Shown here piece by piece: positions 37,752 through 46,900 of a stretch of DNA of 64,000 nt. The stretch is from JAGTVG01 sp942491935 (GTDB taxonomy: Bacteria > Bacteroidota > Bacteroidia > Cytophagales > Cyclobacteriaceae). Within the stretch, counting starts at the first letter, position 1; each line of letters opens with the position of its first letter. A model generated the notes under the pieces. That model worked only from the letters and a program-made list of their open reading frames with translations, had not been told where the DNA came from and ran no database searches. A program made the translations under genes and the position numbers. Where the stretch lies: assembly GCA_942491935.1 (NCBI GenBank), contig CALOCZ010000064.1:62001-126000 (forward strand), in the 5' to 3' direction.

Positions 37752-38957
37752 TTAATCTGCTTTTGCCATTAGTTTTCCGGATGCTTCACCCTTACTCAAT
37801 CCCTTAGCAGAAGCTATCCATACAATATCATCCTGAAAGTCCATGCCCCATAAAAAATTATGTGATATGGTGCTCCCGGTAATTATGGTTTTTTTGGATT
37901 CTCCCTTAGTTACAATCACTTCACCTTTTTTACTGTTTTCTACAGGCCTGTATGTGATCCAGGTTTCCCCGTTAAAATTACTCAGACCATTATCAGTGCA
38001 TAACCATACCGCTTTACCCTGGGCTTTAGTGAAGTTTATAAAATTACTTGCTAATCCACTATCATGGTCAAAATATCCTTTCCATCGGGCCCCATCATAA
38101 CGGCTCATGCCAAAATAAGTACCTATCCATAAGATACCTTCTGAATATGATGATCCGGTCGTAATATCATGCACAATACCGTCGTCAGGGAAGAGGTCAA
38201 TTTCCATCTCTTCATCCGGGTCTACATAATCCCTCATTTGGCCTGTTTCCATTTCATACTCGATAACACCTCCGCCCCAGGCAGCTATGTAAACTTTTCC
38301 ATCACCTCCGGAAATTCCATATGTCCATGGTTCATGCATCGGTGCATTTTGCTCTGTAAATATTTCCCACTGCTTATTATATATATCATAACATCCTGCA
38401 CCACCTCCTGTGGCAACCCAAACATATTTATCCACACAATAAACCTGGTAAACAACATCGTTGGGCATTCCACTATTGAACTGGTTGAAGGTTTCGAATT
38501 TGCCAGCAGAAAGGCGGTTTAACCCACCCATCGTTCCGACCCATATATCACCGGTTGTTGGACTGACCTCTACACTAACCACATTATGGTGCGCAAGTCC
38601 ATCCTCTTTGGTATACACTTTGGATATTTCATTGCCCTCCATTAATGCCAGGCCTTTATCTGTTCCAATCCAAAGCCGGTCACCATCCACGCGGACACAA
38701 TTGATTTTATCTGATGGCAGGCCTTGCTTTGTTGTATAATGTGTCCAGGTGTCATAAATTTTCAATTCCTGAGCTTCCTTATCTAAATGAACAGACCTAT
38801 TGGTGCCTGAATTTTCAAAAGCACTGAAATTACTATCTTCAGGTTTATGATTTACATCCTTCAAATTAAAACCCAGCAATAGGCCGCCTGAAATAAAGAT
38901 CACGGCGACAATTATTATCTTCAGATGTTGTCTGAGGTATCTATTCATAATTTGCAT
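37752..38957 (-). CDS. Two-component-regulator-type propeller protein, membrane-anchored
   Basis: A 401-residue protein with an N-terminal membrane segment (LKIIIVAVIFISGGLLLGF) and an extracytoplasmic beta-propeller made of Reg_prop-type blades: WTHYTTKQGLPSDKINCV, RLWIGTDKGLALMEG, TGDIWVGTMGGLNRLSAG, VWLCTDNGLSNFNGETW and IVWIASAKGLSKGE. No histidine kinase or Y_Y_Y module follows, so it is a stand-alone sensor or scaffold propeller. The start may be the ATG at 38957 or 38948, and both overlap the stop of the upstream cytochrome gene, indicating coupled translation within the operon. Confidence 0.85.
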   Translation of the reverse strand: MQIMNRYLRQHLKIIIVAVIFISGGLLLGFNLKDVNHKPEDSNFSAFENSGTNRSVHLDKEAQELKIYDTWTHYTTKQGLPSDKINCVRVDGDRLWIGTDKGLALMEGNEISKVYTKEDGLAHHNVVSVEVSPTTGDIWVGTMGGLNRLSAGKFETFNQFNSGMPNDVVYQVYCVDKYVWVATGGGAGCYDIYNKQWEIFTEQNAPMHEPWTYGISGGDGKVYIAAWGGGVIEYEMETGQMRDYVDPDEEMEIDLFPDDGIVHDITTGSSYSEGILWIGTYFGMSRYDGARWKGYFDHDSGLASNFINFTKAQGKAVWLCTDNGLSNFNGETWITYRPVENSKKGEVIVTKGESKKTIITGSTISHNFLWGMDFQDDIVWIASAKGLSKGEASGKLMAKAD

Positions 38958-40967
38958 ATTTAGTATCTAATCCTTTATACGTATGTGCAGGCCCAATACT
39001 TTTCAGATATTCAATAAGATCATTAAGTTCCTGTTTTGTCAAATCATTTATATACCCATGGGTATCTTTCTCTGCATAGACCGTCCATATTTCTTCCAGG
39101 GTTTTTGCCCTGCCATCATGCAAATAAGGAGCAGTTTCTGCAATATTATTCAATTTTGGCGTATCAAAATATTCTTCCCTGTCAGTTTCAAAGCTTGAGC
39201 CAACATCGGTCAGGGACCGGTCTGTAAAATATGGAGGCGGATGACAAGTTATACACCTGTCTTTATTGGGGATCTCCCGGCCATCATTGGTCATTGTTCT
39301 TTCAAATATGACGCGTCCTCTTTCCTGGGGTTCTGTCAACCTACCATCCGGAAGTTGTTGTACGTTAGGGGGATTCTCAAGTTTCTGGAACATAAATGCG
39401 ACCAAAGCATTTAATTCTTCAGGGTTGAAAGATTCAGTGCGTGTAACAAACTTCGAAAAACGCATGCCACACTGCATATACACACTCACATTTTTCCCAT
39501 TCCATTTGAAGGGAGAAGTATTGCTTAATTCACGCAAGGTGATTGTATTTTCAAGGTCCCTGCCAGTTCCGGTAAGATCATAGGTCAATCCATCCTCACT
39601 TCCATCCGGATGACAGGTAGAACAACTGTACTGATTCTGGAAAGTACGCCCTGCGTTAAAGAATAACCTACCCCCTTGTCGCACCAAAGTTGTTGTTTTT
39701 GGGCCACCTAAGTCCAGGTGATCTTTAATTTCCAGGGATTGAACATCCAATACAGACACCCGGTCAGCAAATCTCTCCGCTATATATATATATTGGATCC
39801 ATCGGGAGAAACAGCCATGCCTTTAGGGTTTGGCCCTGTTTCAATACGATCGATAACAAACCTGGAACTCATCCCCAGATGATTTGCGTACAGGGAAAGT
39901 TGCTCTTCTGTACTTTCAGAAAGAATTTTACGCAAAGCATCAACATCAAGAACTGAGATATAATCGACACCAGCATGAGAAACAAAAGCCTTCTTCCCAT
40001 CTTGGGAGATCACTACATCATAAGGATCCGGAAAATACCGGTTTGGTTCATCCAGGAGCAATTGAGCAACCTTCCCATTCTCACCAGTTTCAATAATCCC
40101 TATCCCTTCAGTGATCATCCAGCCTTTCTCGATCTGGGTTGAAGGAACCAGGTTTTTTGGTCTGATCAGGGTAAAAATGGCCAGATCACCGGAAGGAGTA
40201 AAAGAAATGTTCTCCATAATATGGGCAGAATGCATTTCTTTCCTTTCCGTAATCCGCTTATACTTAGTATCTATTATGGCTACTTCGGTTATGGGTGGTT
40301 TTCTGAAGGGAACCGAAACTGAGCGACGATGTGTTACAAAAACTTTTTTACCATCAGGAGAAATATCGATTCCTATTGGAAAATTACCGGTAGGGATCCT
40401 TCTAACTTCCTTTTCGTCTGACAACTCAATGATAGAGAGGTTTCCGTCAAAGCTATTATTCACATAGAGAAATTCTCCTTTATTGTCTACTACCAGATCA
40501 GATGGGCCGGACCCAACTTCAATTGTGCTTATGACTTTCTGTGCTGAAAGGTCGACGACAGATATATTCATAGACCAATGATTACTGACATAAGCTTTGG
40601 TTCCATTTTTATCCAACGCAATGCTATGAGGCCATATCCCAACTGGTATACTTGCTTTTATTTTTTTATTTTCTAAATCATAAATAATGAGATGATTTCG
40701 CTCATGAGCGGTGATCAGGAGATCTTTGCCATTTGGTGTAACCTTCAATTTGAAAGGAGAAATATATTCTTTATCCAGGAAACCAGCTATTTTGGAATCC
40801 TGGTCCAGGTATGCATGACAGGAAAAACAATTGGCTGGGTGGGGCGTGCCTCCGGTCATATATTTGGCATGCTGAAGTCCCCATTGATGGCCAGCATAAA
40901 ATATAATACTTATGGAAAGTAAGGGTATGCCAATTAAAAGTATTTTTCGTCCGACCCTACTCTTCAT
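38941..40967 (-). pseudogene. YVTN propeller fused to di-haem cytochrome c peroxidase (MauG/CcP-like), frameshifted at a TA repeat
   Basis: The first frame has a membrane anchor, a CFSCH haem site near residue 45, and a YVTN-type propeller (VTPNGKDLLITAHERNHLI, SIALDKNGTKAYVSNHWS). It stops at GSNIYI. The second frame continues AERFADRVSVLDVQSLEI and then the di-haem peroxidase domain with CSTCH and CITCH and the distal APYLHDGRAKTLEEIW. Removing one TA unit from the 12-base TA repeat (39781-39792) gives a continuous 674-residue protein. It is exported, probably periplasmic, with three c-haems. The start ATG at 40967 overlaps the upstream stop by 11 bases; an ATG at 40985 is an alternative. 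Confidence 0.88.
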
Positions 40968-42411
40968 CACGCTTCTCCTTTCCATTAATTTTTATTGCCT
41001 CAGTTCTATCTCCGTTCGGGAGTTTTGTCATACCGGCATATAATGCATCGGGAACCTTATTATCCGGTGAAAGTTCACGATCTTCATGGCATCCTATGCA
41101 ACTTCTTTTTTCGTTCGGCCTGACCCAGATCCAGGAAGATGGCCCCCGGAGAACCTCACCCTGATCATCTACGGTCTGAAAGCGCACAGGAATATTAGCA
41201 TTAATTTCGATATAAAATGAACCATCTGCCTCAACCGGCACTTCACCGATCATCTCATTTAAGCCTAATATTTGAACTTTTGCAGTCTTCCTGCTATCCT
41301 CGTTTAAAGATTCATTACCACCCATTGAAAGATCCGAATTGAGGCATAATAACGTGCCTTTATCTTTGGACTCATCAACAATCTCCGGCAGTTTCATAGG
41401 AACCTCACGAACACTTATCAATACCGGTTCTATAATATGAAATTCAGGATTTGAATATTTCACTTCCGTTAATTCCTGTTTTTTCAGATCGAAAGTCCGC
41501 AATCCAAATGTCTGATCTTCCTTTTCCCTGTAAGAAACAAACATATGGCCATCTGTACCCGGTGATAAAGAATTAAACTCTCCTGAAATATTTTCAGTTA
41601 GATTCTTGAATGAACTAAGAGAGTGTCCCTGGTTCACCGAAACCAAACTGGCTTTCTTTGAATTTTGATGATCTCTTTCGATGAAATATACCATTTCGCC
41701 GGCTTCCCACACTTTCCCAATTACCTCTGCTTCCTGCTCGCTTTCGTAAAACAATTCCGATTTAGTCCCGTCAGTACGCAAAGCCATCAGTTTTCGATTG
41801 CTGCTCTGAGGATATTTCTGCTCATCTAATACAATAATCCGACCATCCTGGAAAACTGAGGCTGCAAACGATGAATTTGGATTAAAGGTCAATTGCTTCA
41901 AATCTTTACCATCCTGTTCGCATGCATACAATCTGTGAACCGGACCCGCTAATACATCATCATTCTCCATAGAAAAAGCTATTCTTCCGTCAGGCAACCA
42001 AGTTGGATCAGTGCAATTTTCTTTACCAAAAGTTATTTGGGAAACCTCAAAAGACTTAAGGTCCATTGAATATATATTCCAGGTATCGCCATTATTTTTC
42101 TGTCCTGAAAAGGCCATTTTTTCTCCATTATAAGAGATCTCAGGTGCTCGGGCAGAATAGAACTCCTCAGTTAAAAGAACAGGTTCAGCCATTTCAATCC
42201 CGGGATCCATTTTCAAGGCAATGATCTGTGCCCCCTGGATATACCTGTTGTCAGCACCCAGCGCACTTTGAGACAGATTAGTGGCAGACGGTACAGCAGT
42301 AACAATGACCATCCCTCTTTCCAATCTAGAATCCGGTGCAAGCCAGAAAATACTGGTGGCAAGTGCTGCCAGGAAAATGGCAATTACTCCTATTTTACGT
42401 GTTATCTTCAT
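40957..42411 (-). CDS. HzsA-related PD40 propeller protein with one c-type haem site
   Basis: A 484-residue exported protein with an N-terminal membrane or signal segment (about 5-25). The PD40-type propeller contains PEISYNGEKMAFSGQKN, DPTWLPDGRIAFS and repeated blades. A hydrazine-synthase-alpha middle-type domain follows (VEADGSFYIEINANIPVRFQ, PSSWIWVRPNEKRSC). The haem motif is CIGCHED near residue 450. HzsA-related proteins occur widely outside anammox bacteria with unknown function. This one ends soon after the haem motif and is much shorter than HzsA. It lies 12 bases after the CRTAC1 gene. Confidence 0.85.
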   Translation of the reverse strand: MKITRKIGVIAIFLAALATSIFWLAPDSRLERGMVIVTAVPSATNLSQSALGADNRYIQGAQIIALKMDPGIEMAEPVLLTEEFYSARAPEISYNGEKMAFSGQKNNGDTWNIYSMDLKSFEVSQITFGKENCTDPTWLPDGRIAFSMENDDVLAGPVHRLYACEQDGKDLKQLTFNPNSSFAASVFQDGRIIVLDEQKYPQSSNRKLMALRTDGTKSELFYESEQEAEVIGKVWEAGEMVYFIERDHQNSKKASLVSVNQGHSLSSFKNLTENISGEFNSLSPGTDGHMFVSYREKEDQTFGLRTFDLKKQELTEVKYSNPEFHIIEPVLISVREVPMKLPEIVDESKDKGTLLCLNSDLSMGGNESLNEDSRKTAKVQILGLNEMIGEVPVEADGSFYIEINANIPVRFQTVDDQGEVLRGPSSWIWVRPNEKRSCIGCHEDRELSPDNKVPDALYAGMTKLPNGDRTEAIKINGKEKRDEE

Positions 42412-42422
42412 CTTCCTTCACA

Positions 42423-44117
42423 TTAGTCCTCTTCGATAACCATAATTTGATTTGCATCTATATTCTCTAAAACCTGCACTTTTCCGGCAGGCCACATAAT
42501 TTCAATCTTCTCGACTATTTCGGCAGCACCAAGTCCAAAATGCAACCTGGGATCATTTTGTGAAAGGTAACCACATCCGCCTTTTTTCTGATCAATATGG
42601 GCCACACCATTTACTGTTACTTTTACACGAGCGCCAATGGCGTCCCGGTTGCTTTCAGTACCTTTGAGGTGTAAGATCAACCAATTGTTCTTGTTTCCGG
42701 TATCATTTCTAAGCAATATCCCATAATCATCCAGGTTCACTATATAAACATCGATATCCCCGTCATTATCATAATCACCAAAACAGGCACCACGACTTAC
42801 CTTTTCCTGCTGGAAATGGGGCCCACTCTCTACAGATATATCATTGAATTTTTCGACATCCACATTTTCAAAGAGTTGATCTTCCTGTCCGTATAAGTGC
42901 TTCAACTCTCCATTTACTTTAAATATATCTTTATCGCCATCATTATCGAAATCAATAAAAGCAGTAGCCCAACCCACATGCTGACCGCTAGCCTGGGCAA
43001 TTCCAGCGTGGTAGGACATCTCATTGAAAATATTATCTCCCTGGTTGGCAAAAAGTGAGCAATATCCGTCATCCGAAACAAAAAGGTCAAGTTGTCCATC
43101 ACCATTAAAATCTGCGAAATCGACAGACATACTAATGGTAGCCTCCCCTACCTGGTTAAACGCAGTACCTGTAGCCACACCAACATCTTTAAAGCTTTTT
43201 CCTCCCTGGTTTTCATACAAGTAATTTACCATATGGTCATTTGCCACATAAATATCCATCCAGCCATCGTTATTGTAATCTGCCGATCCAACACCCATAG
43301 CCCTACCTTCAGGATTAAAGATCCCCATTTGCTCGGTATGGTCCTCAAAGGTGCCGTCGCCATTATTATGGTATAGACGATCAGGCTGACCGTCATATGC
43401 CATTGGACCCGGAAATCCATCCGGTGCATAATAATATTCATATTCCGGATCAAACTTTATGTAATTCCCAACATAGAGGTCGAGGTGGCCATCATTGTCA
43501 TAATCAAACCAAACCGCACCAACGCTTGTTTCATTACCATCAACCCCTGCCTTCTTTCCTATATCCTCAAAGGTGCCATCCCCTTTATTTTGATACAATT
43601 TGTTTGGTCCGTAATTACTCACATAGATATCAGGATAGCCATCATTATTGAAATCGCCTATTGTCACCCCCATGCCATATCCATCATCACCTACCTTCGC
43701 TTTTTTCGTCACCTCTTCAAATGTACCATCCCCCAGATTCCTGTATAATTCATTAACAGGCTTATATTCCAATTCCTCATCCTTAGCGCTCAGGTCACTA
43801 TTATGGGCCCCATTCACGAGATACAGGTCGAGATATCCATCCTGGTCATAGTCAAAGAAAGCTGCTCCCCCACCGACTGATTCCACCAGGTTACTTAAAT
43901 GATGATCTCCAATAGTATGCTTGAAATTAACTCCTGCTGGTCCCGTTATATCAATGAAAGAATCATTTCCTTCTGGTGGCATTACCATATTACTTGTCTT
44001 TTCGGATCCTTCCTGGGTTTTATTTCCCTTCTCACATCCCGAAATCAATAAAAGGGCGGATATTAAAATGCCCATTATCCAACTATGCTTTCCAATAACC
44101 CAATTTTCGGCTTTCAT
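42423..44117 (-). CDS. CRTAC1-type FG-GAP/VCBS lipoprotein with ASPIC/UnbV domain
   Basis: A 564-residue lipoprotein (ILISALLLISGCEKG). It has an FG-GAP/VCBS seven-bladed propeller with many calcium loops (FFDYDQDGYLDLYLVNGAHN, GDFNNDGYPDIYVSNYGPNK, WFDYDNDGHLDLYVGNY, DFNGDGQLDLFVSDDGYC) and a C-terminal ASPIC/UnbV domain (ARVKVTVNGVAHIDQKKGGC, DPRLHFGLGAAEIVEKIEI). The start ATG at 44117 is chosen because the upstream TTG frame has no signal. It is the first gene of the eight-gene operon, so its promoter should lie in 44118-44452. Confidence 0.9.
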   Translation of the reverse strand: MKAENWVIGKHSWIMGILISALLLISGCEKGNKTQEGSEKTSNMVMPPEGNDSFIDITGPAGVNFKHTIGDHHLSNLVESVGGGAAFFDYDQDGYLDLYLVNGAHNSDLSAKDEELEYKPVNELYRNLGDGTFEEVTKKAKVGDDGYGMGVTIGDFNNDGYPDIYVSNYGPNKLYQNKGDGTFEDIGKKAGVDGNETSVGAVWFDYDNDGHLDLYVGNYIKFDPEYEYYYAPDGFPGPMAYDGQPDRLYHNNGDGTFEDHTEQMGIFNPEGRAMGVGSADYNNDGWMDIYVANDHMVNYLYENQGGKSFKDVGVATGTAFNQVGEATISMSVDFADFNGDGQLDLFVSDDGYCSLFANQGDNIFNEMSYHAGIAQASGQHVGWATAFIDFDNDGDKDIFKVNGELKHLYGQEDQLFENVDVEKFNDISVESGPHFQQEKVSRGACFGDYDNDGDIDVYIVNLDDYGILLRNDTGNKNNWLILHLKGTESNRDAIGARVKVTVNGVAHIDQKKGGCGYLSQNDPRLHFGLGAAEIVEKIEIMWPAGKVQVLENIDANQIMVIEED

Positions 44118-44452
44118 TTTATACGTTTTCTTCTCTAAAAAATAGCTATTACCCCATTTAAAAATTTCAAGCTGCAATGGTATTGAATTTTTTTATAAGC
44201 TGCAATGTCAAAAATCATGTAATCCAAATAAATATCTTAATACGATCAATTGAACACACTTAGCCCGCTTTACCTTGGCAACTATAATTAAAGACTAAAT
44301 TTCACCTACAAACCCCTAATTCAGGCACTCTTTTTTTTATTCATATTTACTATATAAATTAAGGGATTCAGTATGAAGGATATGAATCAATAATCTTCAA
44401 AATAAAGGTTTAATCAATATCATTTTATATTTTTACCATTCGTGTTTATTCG
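44118..44452. other. Divergent intergenic region between two operons
   Basis: About 335 AT-rich bases separating the cytochrome/propeller operon (minus) from the RND efflux operon (plus). It must hold both promoters. No operator or repeat stood out, and neither operon carries an obvious regulator gene. Confidence 0.45.
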
Positions 44453-45823
44453 ATGAATATAATGAACAAGCGCATATTTCTATTTTTAGTTGGCATCTGC
44501 TGTTTTTTTAATATACAGGCCCAGGATACATCCACCTATGATCTGAAAAGGTGTATCTCTTTTGCGCTTCAAAATAGTTATTTGAACAAATCTGATAAAA
44601 TTGAAGCTGAGGAACGCTATGCAGAATACCGCACAGCTAAAAGCAAGATCCTTCCCCAAGTCGACTTCTACCTCGATTATCATAAGTATTTTAATGATTT
44701 ACCAACCTATATATTCCCAACTGACGAGGGAGATATTCTCTCCGGTGGGACTAGCAACGGGCCTTATCCTGTAGGCTTGGGATTACCCCATAACTTAAAT
44801 GCAGGAATGGATATTAACCAGGTCATATTTGACCGTAATTTTATTCTTACGGAAGATTTAGAAAAGAATTTAGACAAGCTTGACCAATTACAAAGCCAGT
44901 TGAGTCGGGAAACCATTATTTATGATATTACTTTAAACTATTATAAGCTCGCTTCGCTTAATGCTAAAAAAGAACTGTTATTATATAATTTAGATAGACT
45001 TTCCAGGATAGAAAATCTTGTTGATATACAGATTGAGAATGGGTTTGCAAGGAGTTTTGATAAGGGAAAAGTTGAAATTAACAGGACCAAACTTTTATCA
45101 GGGATCGACCAATTGGATGCAGGAACAGAACAGTTGAAAGCCTATCTGAAGTTTTTAATGGGCATGCCAATTGAGACAGATATCGAAATAGTTGTTGAAC
45201 CACTGGAAGTAAATCCGGGTATGATCAATGAAAATTATCCCGATTCCCTATCTAATACGCAAGAGGAATTACTGGATACCAAGATCGATCTTCTTGAACT
45301 ACAAAAAGATAAGATTAAGGGTGATTATTTTCTTACACTTAATGCTTTTGCCAAGTTCCGGCTACAAGCTCAACGAGAAGCTTTCAACTTTTTTGAGGGT
45401 AACCAGGATTGGTTCCTGATAAATTTATTTGGTGTGCGGCTTGATATCCCGATTTACCGCGGAGGTGAAAAAAAGAAAAAGATGGAGACTTCCACCTTGA
45501 AAACTGAGCAGGTCCGGTTAGACAAAATCAAGCTACAGGAAAGTCTGAAAATGCAATTTGAAAATTCCAGAATTGAATTGATTAACAGTCTTAAACATAT
45601 TGAATATAGTCAGAGAAATGTAAATACTTCAAAAGAAATGTATGAGCAAACAACAGCACTATATGAAGAAGGATTAGCGATGCTATCGGATCTTTTAGAG
45701 GTTGAATCTACTTATAGAGAAGCAGAAAACAACCTGATAACATCAAGATACGGATACAAAATAGCTGAATTGAATTATTTGAAATCTACCGGCAATTTAT
45801 TAACATATTCCCAAGATCTATAA
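44453..45823 (+). CDS. TolC-family outer-membrane efflux protein
   Basis: A 456-residue outer-membrane channel of a tripartite efflux pump. The signal peptide ends FFNIQAQ. The coiled-coil helices start YDLKRCISFALQNSYLNKSD and YAEYRTAKSKILPQVDFYLD, and the second repeat has QRNVNTSKEMYEQTTALYEE and EGLAMLSDLLEVESTYREAE, typical of TolC halves. It is the first gene of the operon, followed after 15 bases by the adaptor and pump genes. Substrate is unknown. Confidence 0.93.
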   Translation: MNIMNKRIFLFLVGICCFFNIQAQDTSTYDLKRCISFALQNSYLNKSDKIEAEERYAEYRTAKSKILPQVDFYLDYHKYFNDLPTYIFPTDEGDILSGGTSNGPYPVGLGLPHNLNAGMDINQVIFDRNFILTEDLEKNLDKLDQLQSQLSRETIIYDITLNYYKLASLNAKKELLLYNLDRLSRIENLVDIQIENGFARSFDKGKVEINRTKLLSGIDQLDAGTEQLKAYLKFLMGMPIETDIEIVVEPLEVNPGMINENYPDSLSNTQEELLDTKIDLLELQKDKIKGDYFLTLNAFAKFRLQAQREAFNFFEGNQDWFLINLFGVRLDIPIYRGGEKKKKMETSTLKTEQVRLDKIKLQESLKMQFENSRIELINSLKHIEYSQRNVNTSKEMYEQTTALYEEGLAMLSDLLEVESTYREAENNLITSRYGYKIAELNYLKSTGNLLTYSQDL

Positions 45824-45838
45824 ATACGATACTGTAAC

Positions 45839-46894
45839 ATGAAAAAATATATTATCCTGATTGTTTTAATTATTCTCATCGCAGTAATCACCTGGGTATT
45901 GATTGGGAATAAAAAAACATTGGAAAAGGAAGAATTACTGTCGGAATCGAATGTTGAAGTAATTCCAGTAATGGTAGATGAAATAACACGGACAGAACTA
46001 CACGAAAGATTAACTTTTTCAGGAATTTTAAAGCCGGAAAAAGAGTTAATGGTTATTTCTCAAACGCAGGGTGAGGTTAAGGAAGTACATTATGAACTAG
46101 GTGATTATGTGAAGAAAGGATCATTAATCGTCCAGGTCGATAATGAAATGCTGATGGCTCAATTCCAGTTAGCAGAGGCCAATTACGAAAAGGCAAAAAG
46201 AGACATTGAAAGATTTGAGAAGATGGCGGAAGTTGATGGCGTGACACGTGATCAACTGGAAAATATGCAACTAAACCTTAAAAATTCGGAGGCACAATAT
46301 ATCACTGTAAATAAACGATTGAGTGATACTTCTATTGAAGCTCCCTTTAGTGGCCATATTAATCAGATGTTTACCAAAAAGGGCAGTATGCTGGGGCCTG
46401 GGGTACCTGTATTTGAAATAGTAAATATTGATAAATTTAAAATGACCATTAAATGTACCGAAGATGAAATTATACACATCAACAAAGGGATGAATGTACT
46501 TATTAAGCCAAAATCATTGAATGATGTGGAGCTCAATGGCAAGATCTCAAAAGTATCTGTAAGTGCTGATATGGCGCAACAATATACCATAGAAATATCC
46601 ATAAGCAAATCATCAGATCAGCCCCTGAAAGGTGGCATGATATCGGTGGTTGAAATATTAGGAAGCGAGAAATATGATATTATTGCAGTGAATAAAAATA
46701 ATATCATTTCTATAAATGGGAAAGATTACGTTTACAGAGTAATTGACCAAAGGGCTGTTCAAACGGAAGTGATAACCGGCATCTCAGTCAACGATAACGT
46801 AGAAATAAAGGAAGGACTTAATATTGGTGATCAGGTAGTAACTTCCGGATTAAACCTGCTATCGGATGGGGAAAAAGTAAAAATCGTGGAATAG
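45839..46894 (+). CDS. RND efflux periplasmic adaptor (HlyD/AcrA family)
   Basis: A 351-residue membrane-fusion protein with one N-terminal membrane segment (about 4-23). The lipoyl half-motifs are EVKEVHYELGDYVKKGSLIV and DTSIEAPFSGHINQMFTKKG, separated by a coiled-coil hairpin (LAEANYEKAKRDIERFEKM, DGVTRDQLENMQLNLKN). A beta-barrel and membrane-proximal domain follow, ending EGLNIGDQVVTSGLNLLSDG. It links the pump at 46901 with the TolC-type channel at 44453. The gap to the pump gene is six bases. Confidence 0.94.
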   Translation: MKKYIILIVLIILIAVITWVLIGNKKTLEKEELLSESNVEVIPVMVDEITRTELHERLTFSGILKPEKELMVISQTQGEVKEVHYELGDYVKKGSLIVQVDNEMLMAQFQLAEANYEKAKRDIERFEKMAEVDGVTRDQLENMQLNLKNSEAQYITVNKRLSDTSIEAPFSGHINQMFTKKGSMLGPGVPVFEIVNIDKFKMTIKCTEDEIIHINKGMNVLIKPKSLNDVELNGKISKVSVSADMAQQYTIEISISKSSDQPLKGGMISVVEILGSEKYDIIAVNKNNIISINGKDYVYRVIDQRAVQTEVITGISVNDNVEIKEGLNIGDQVVTSGLNLLSDGEKVKIVE

Positions 46895-46900
46895 AGATCA

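Noticed and set aside
40957..42411. Hydrazine synthase and anammox metabolism
   Set aside because: The protein is only HzsA-related and much shorter, with one haem motif. No HzsB/C or other anammox genes occur, and the genome context is Bacteroidota.
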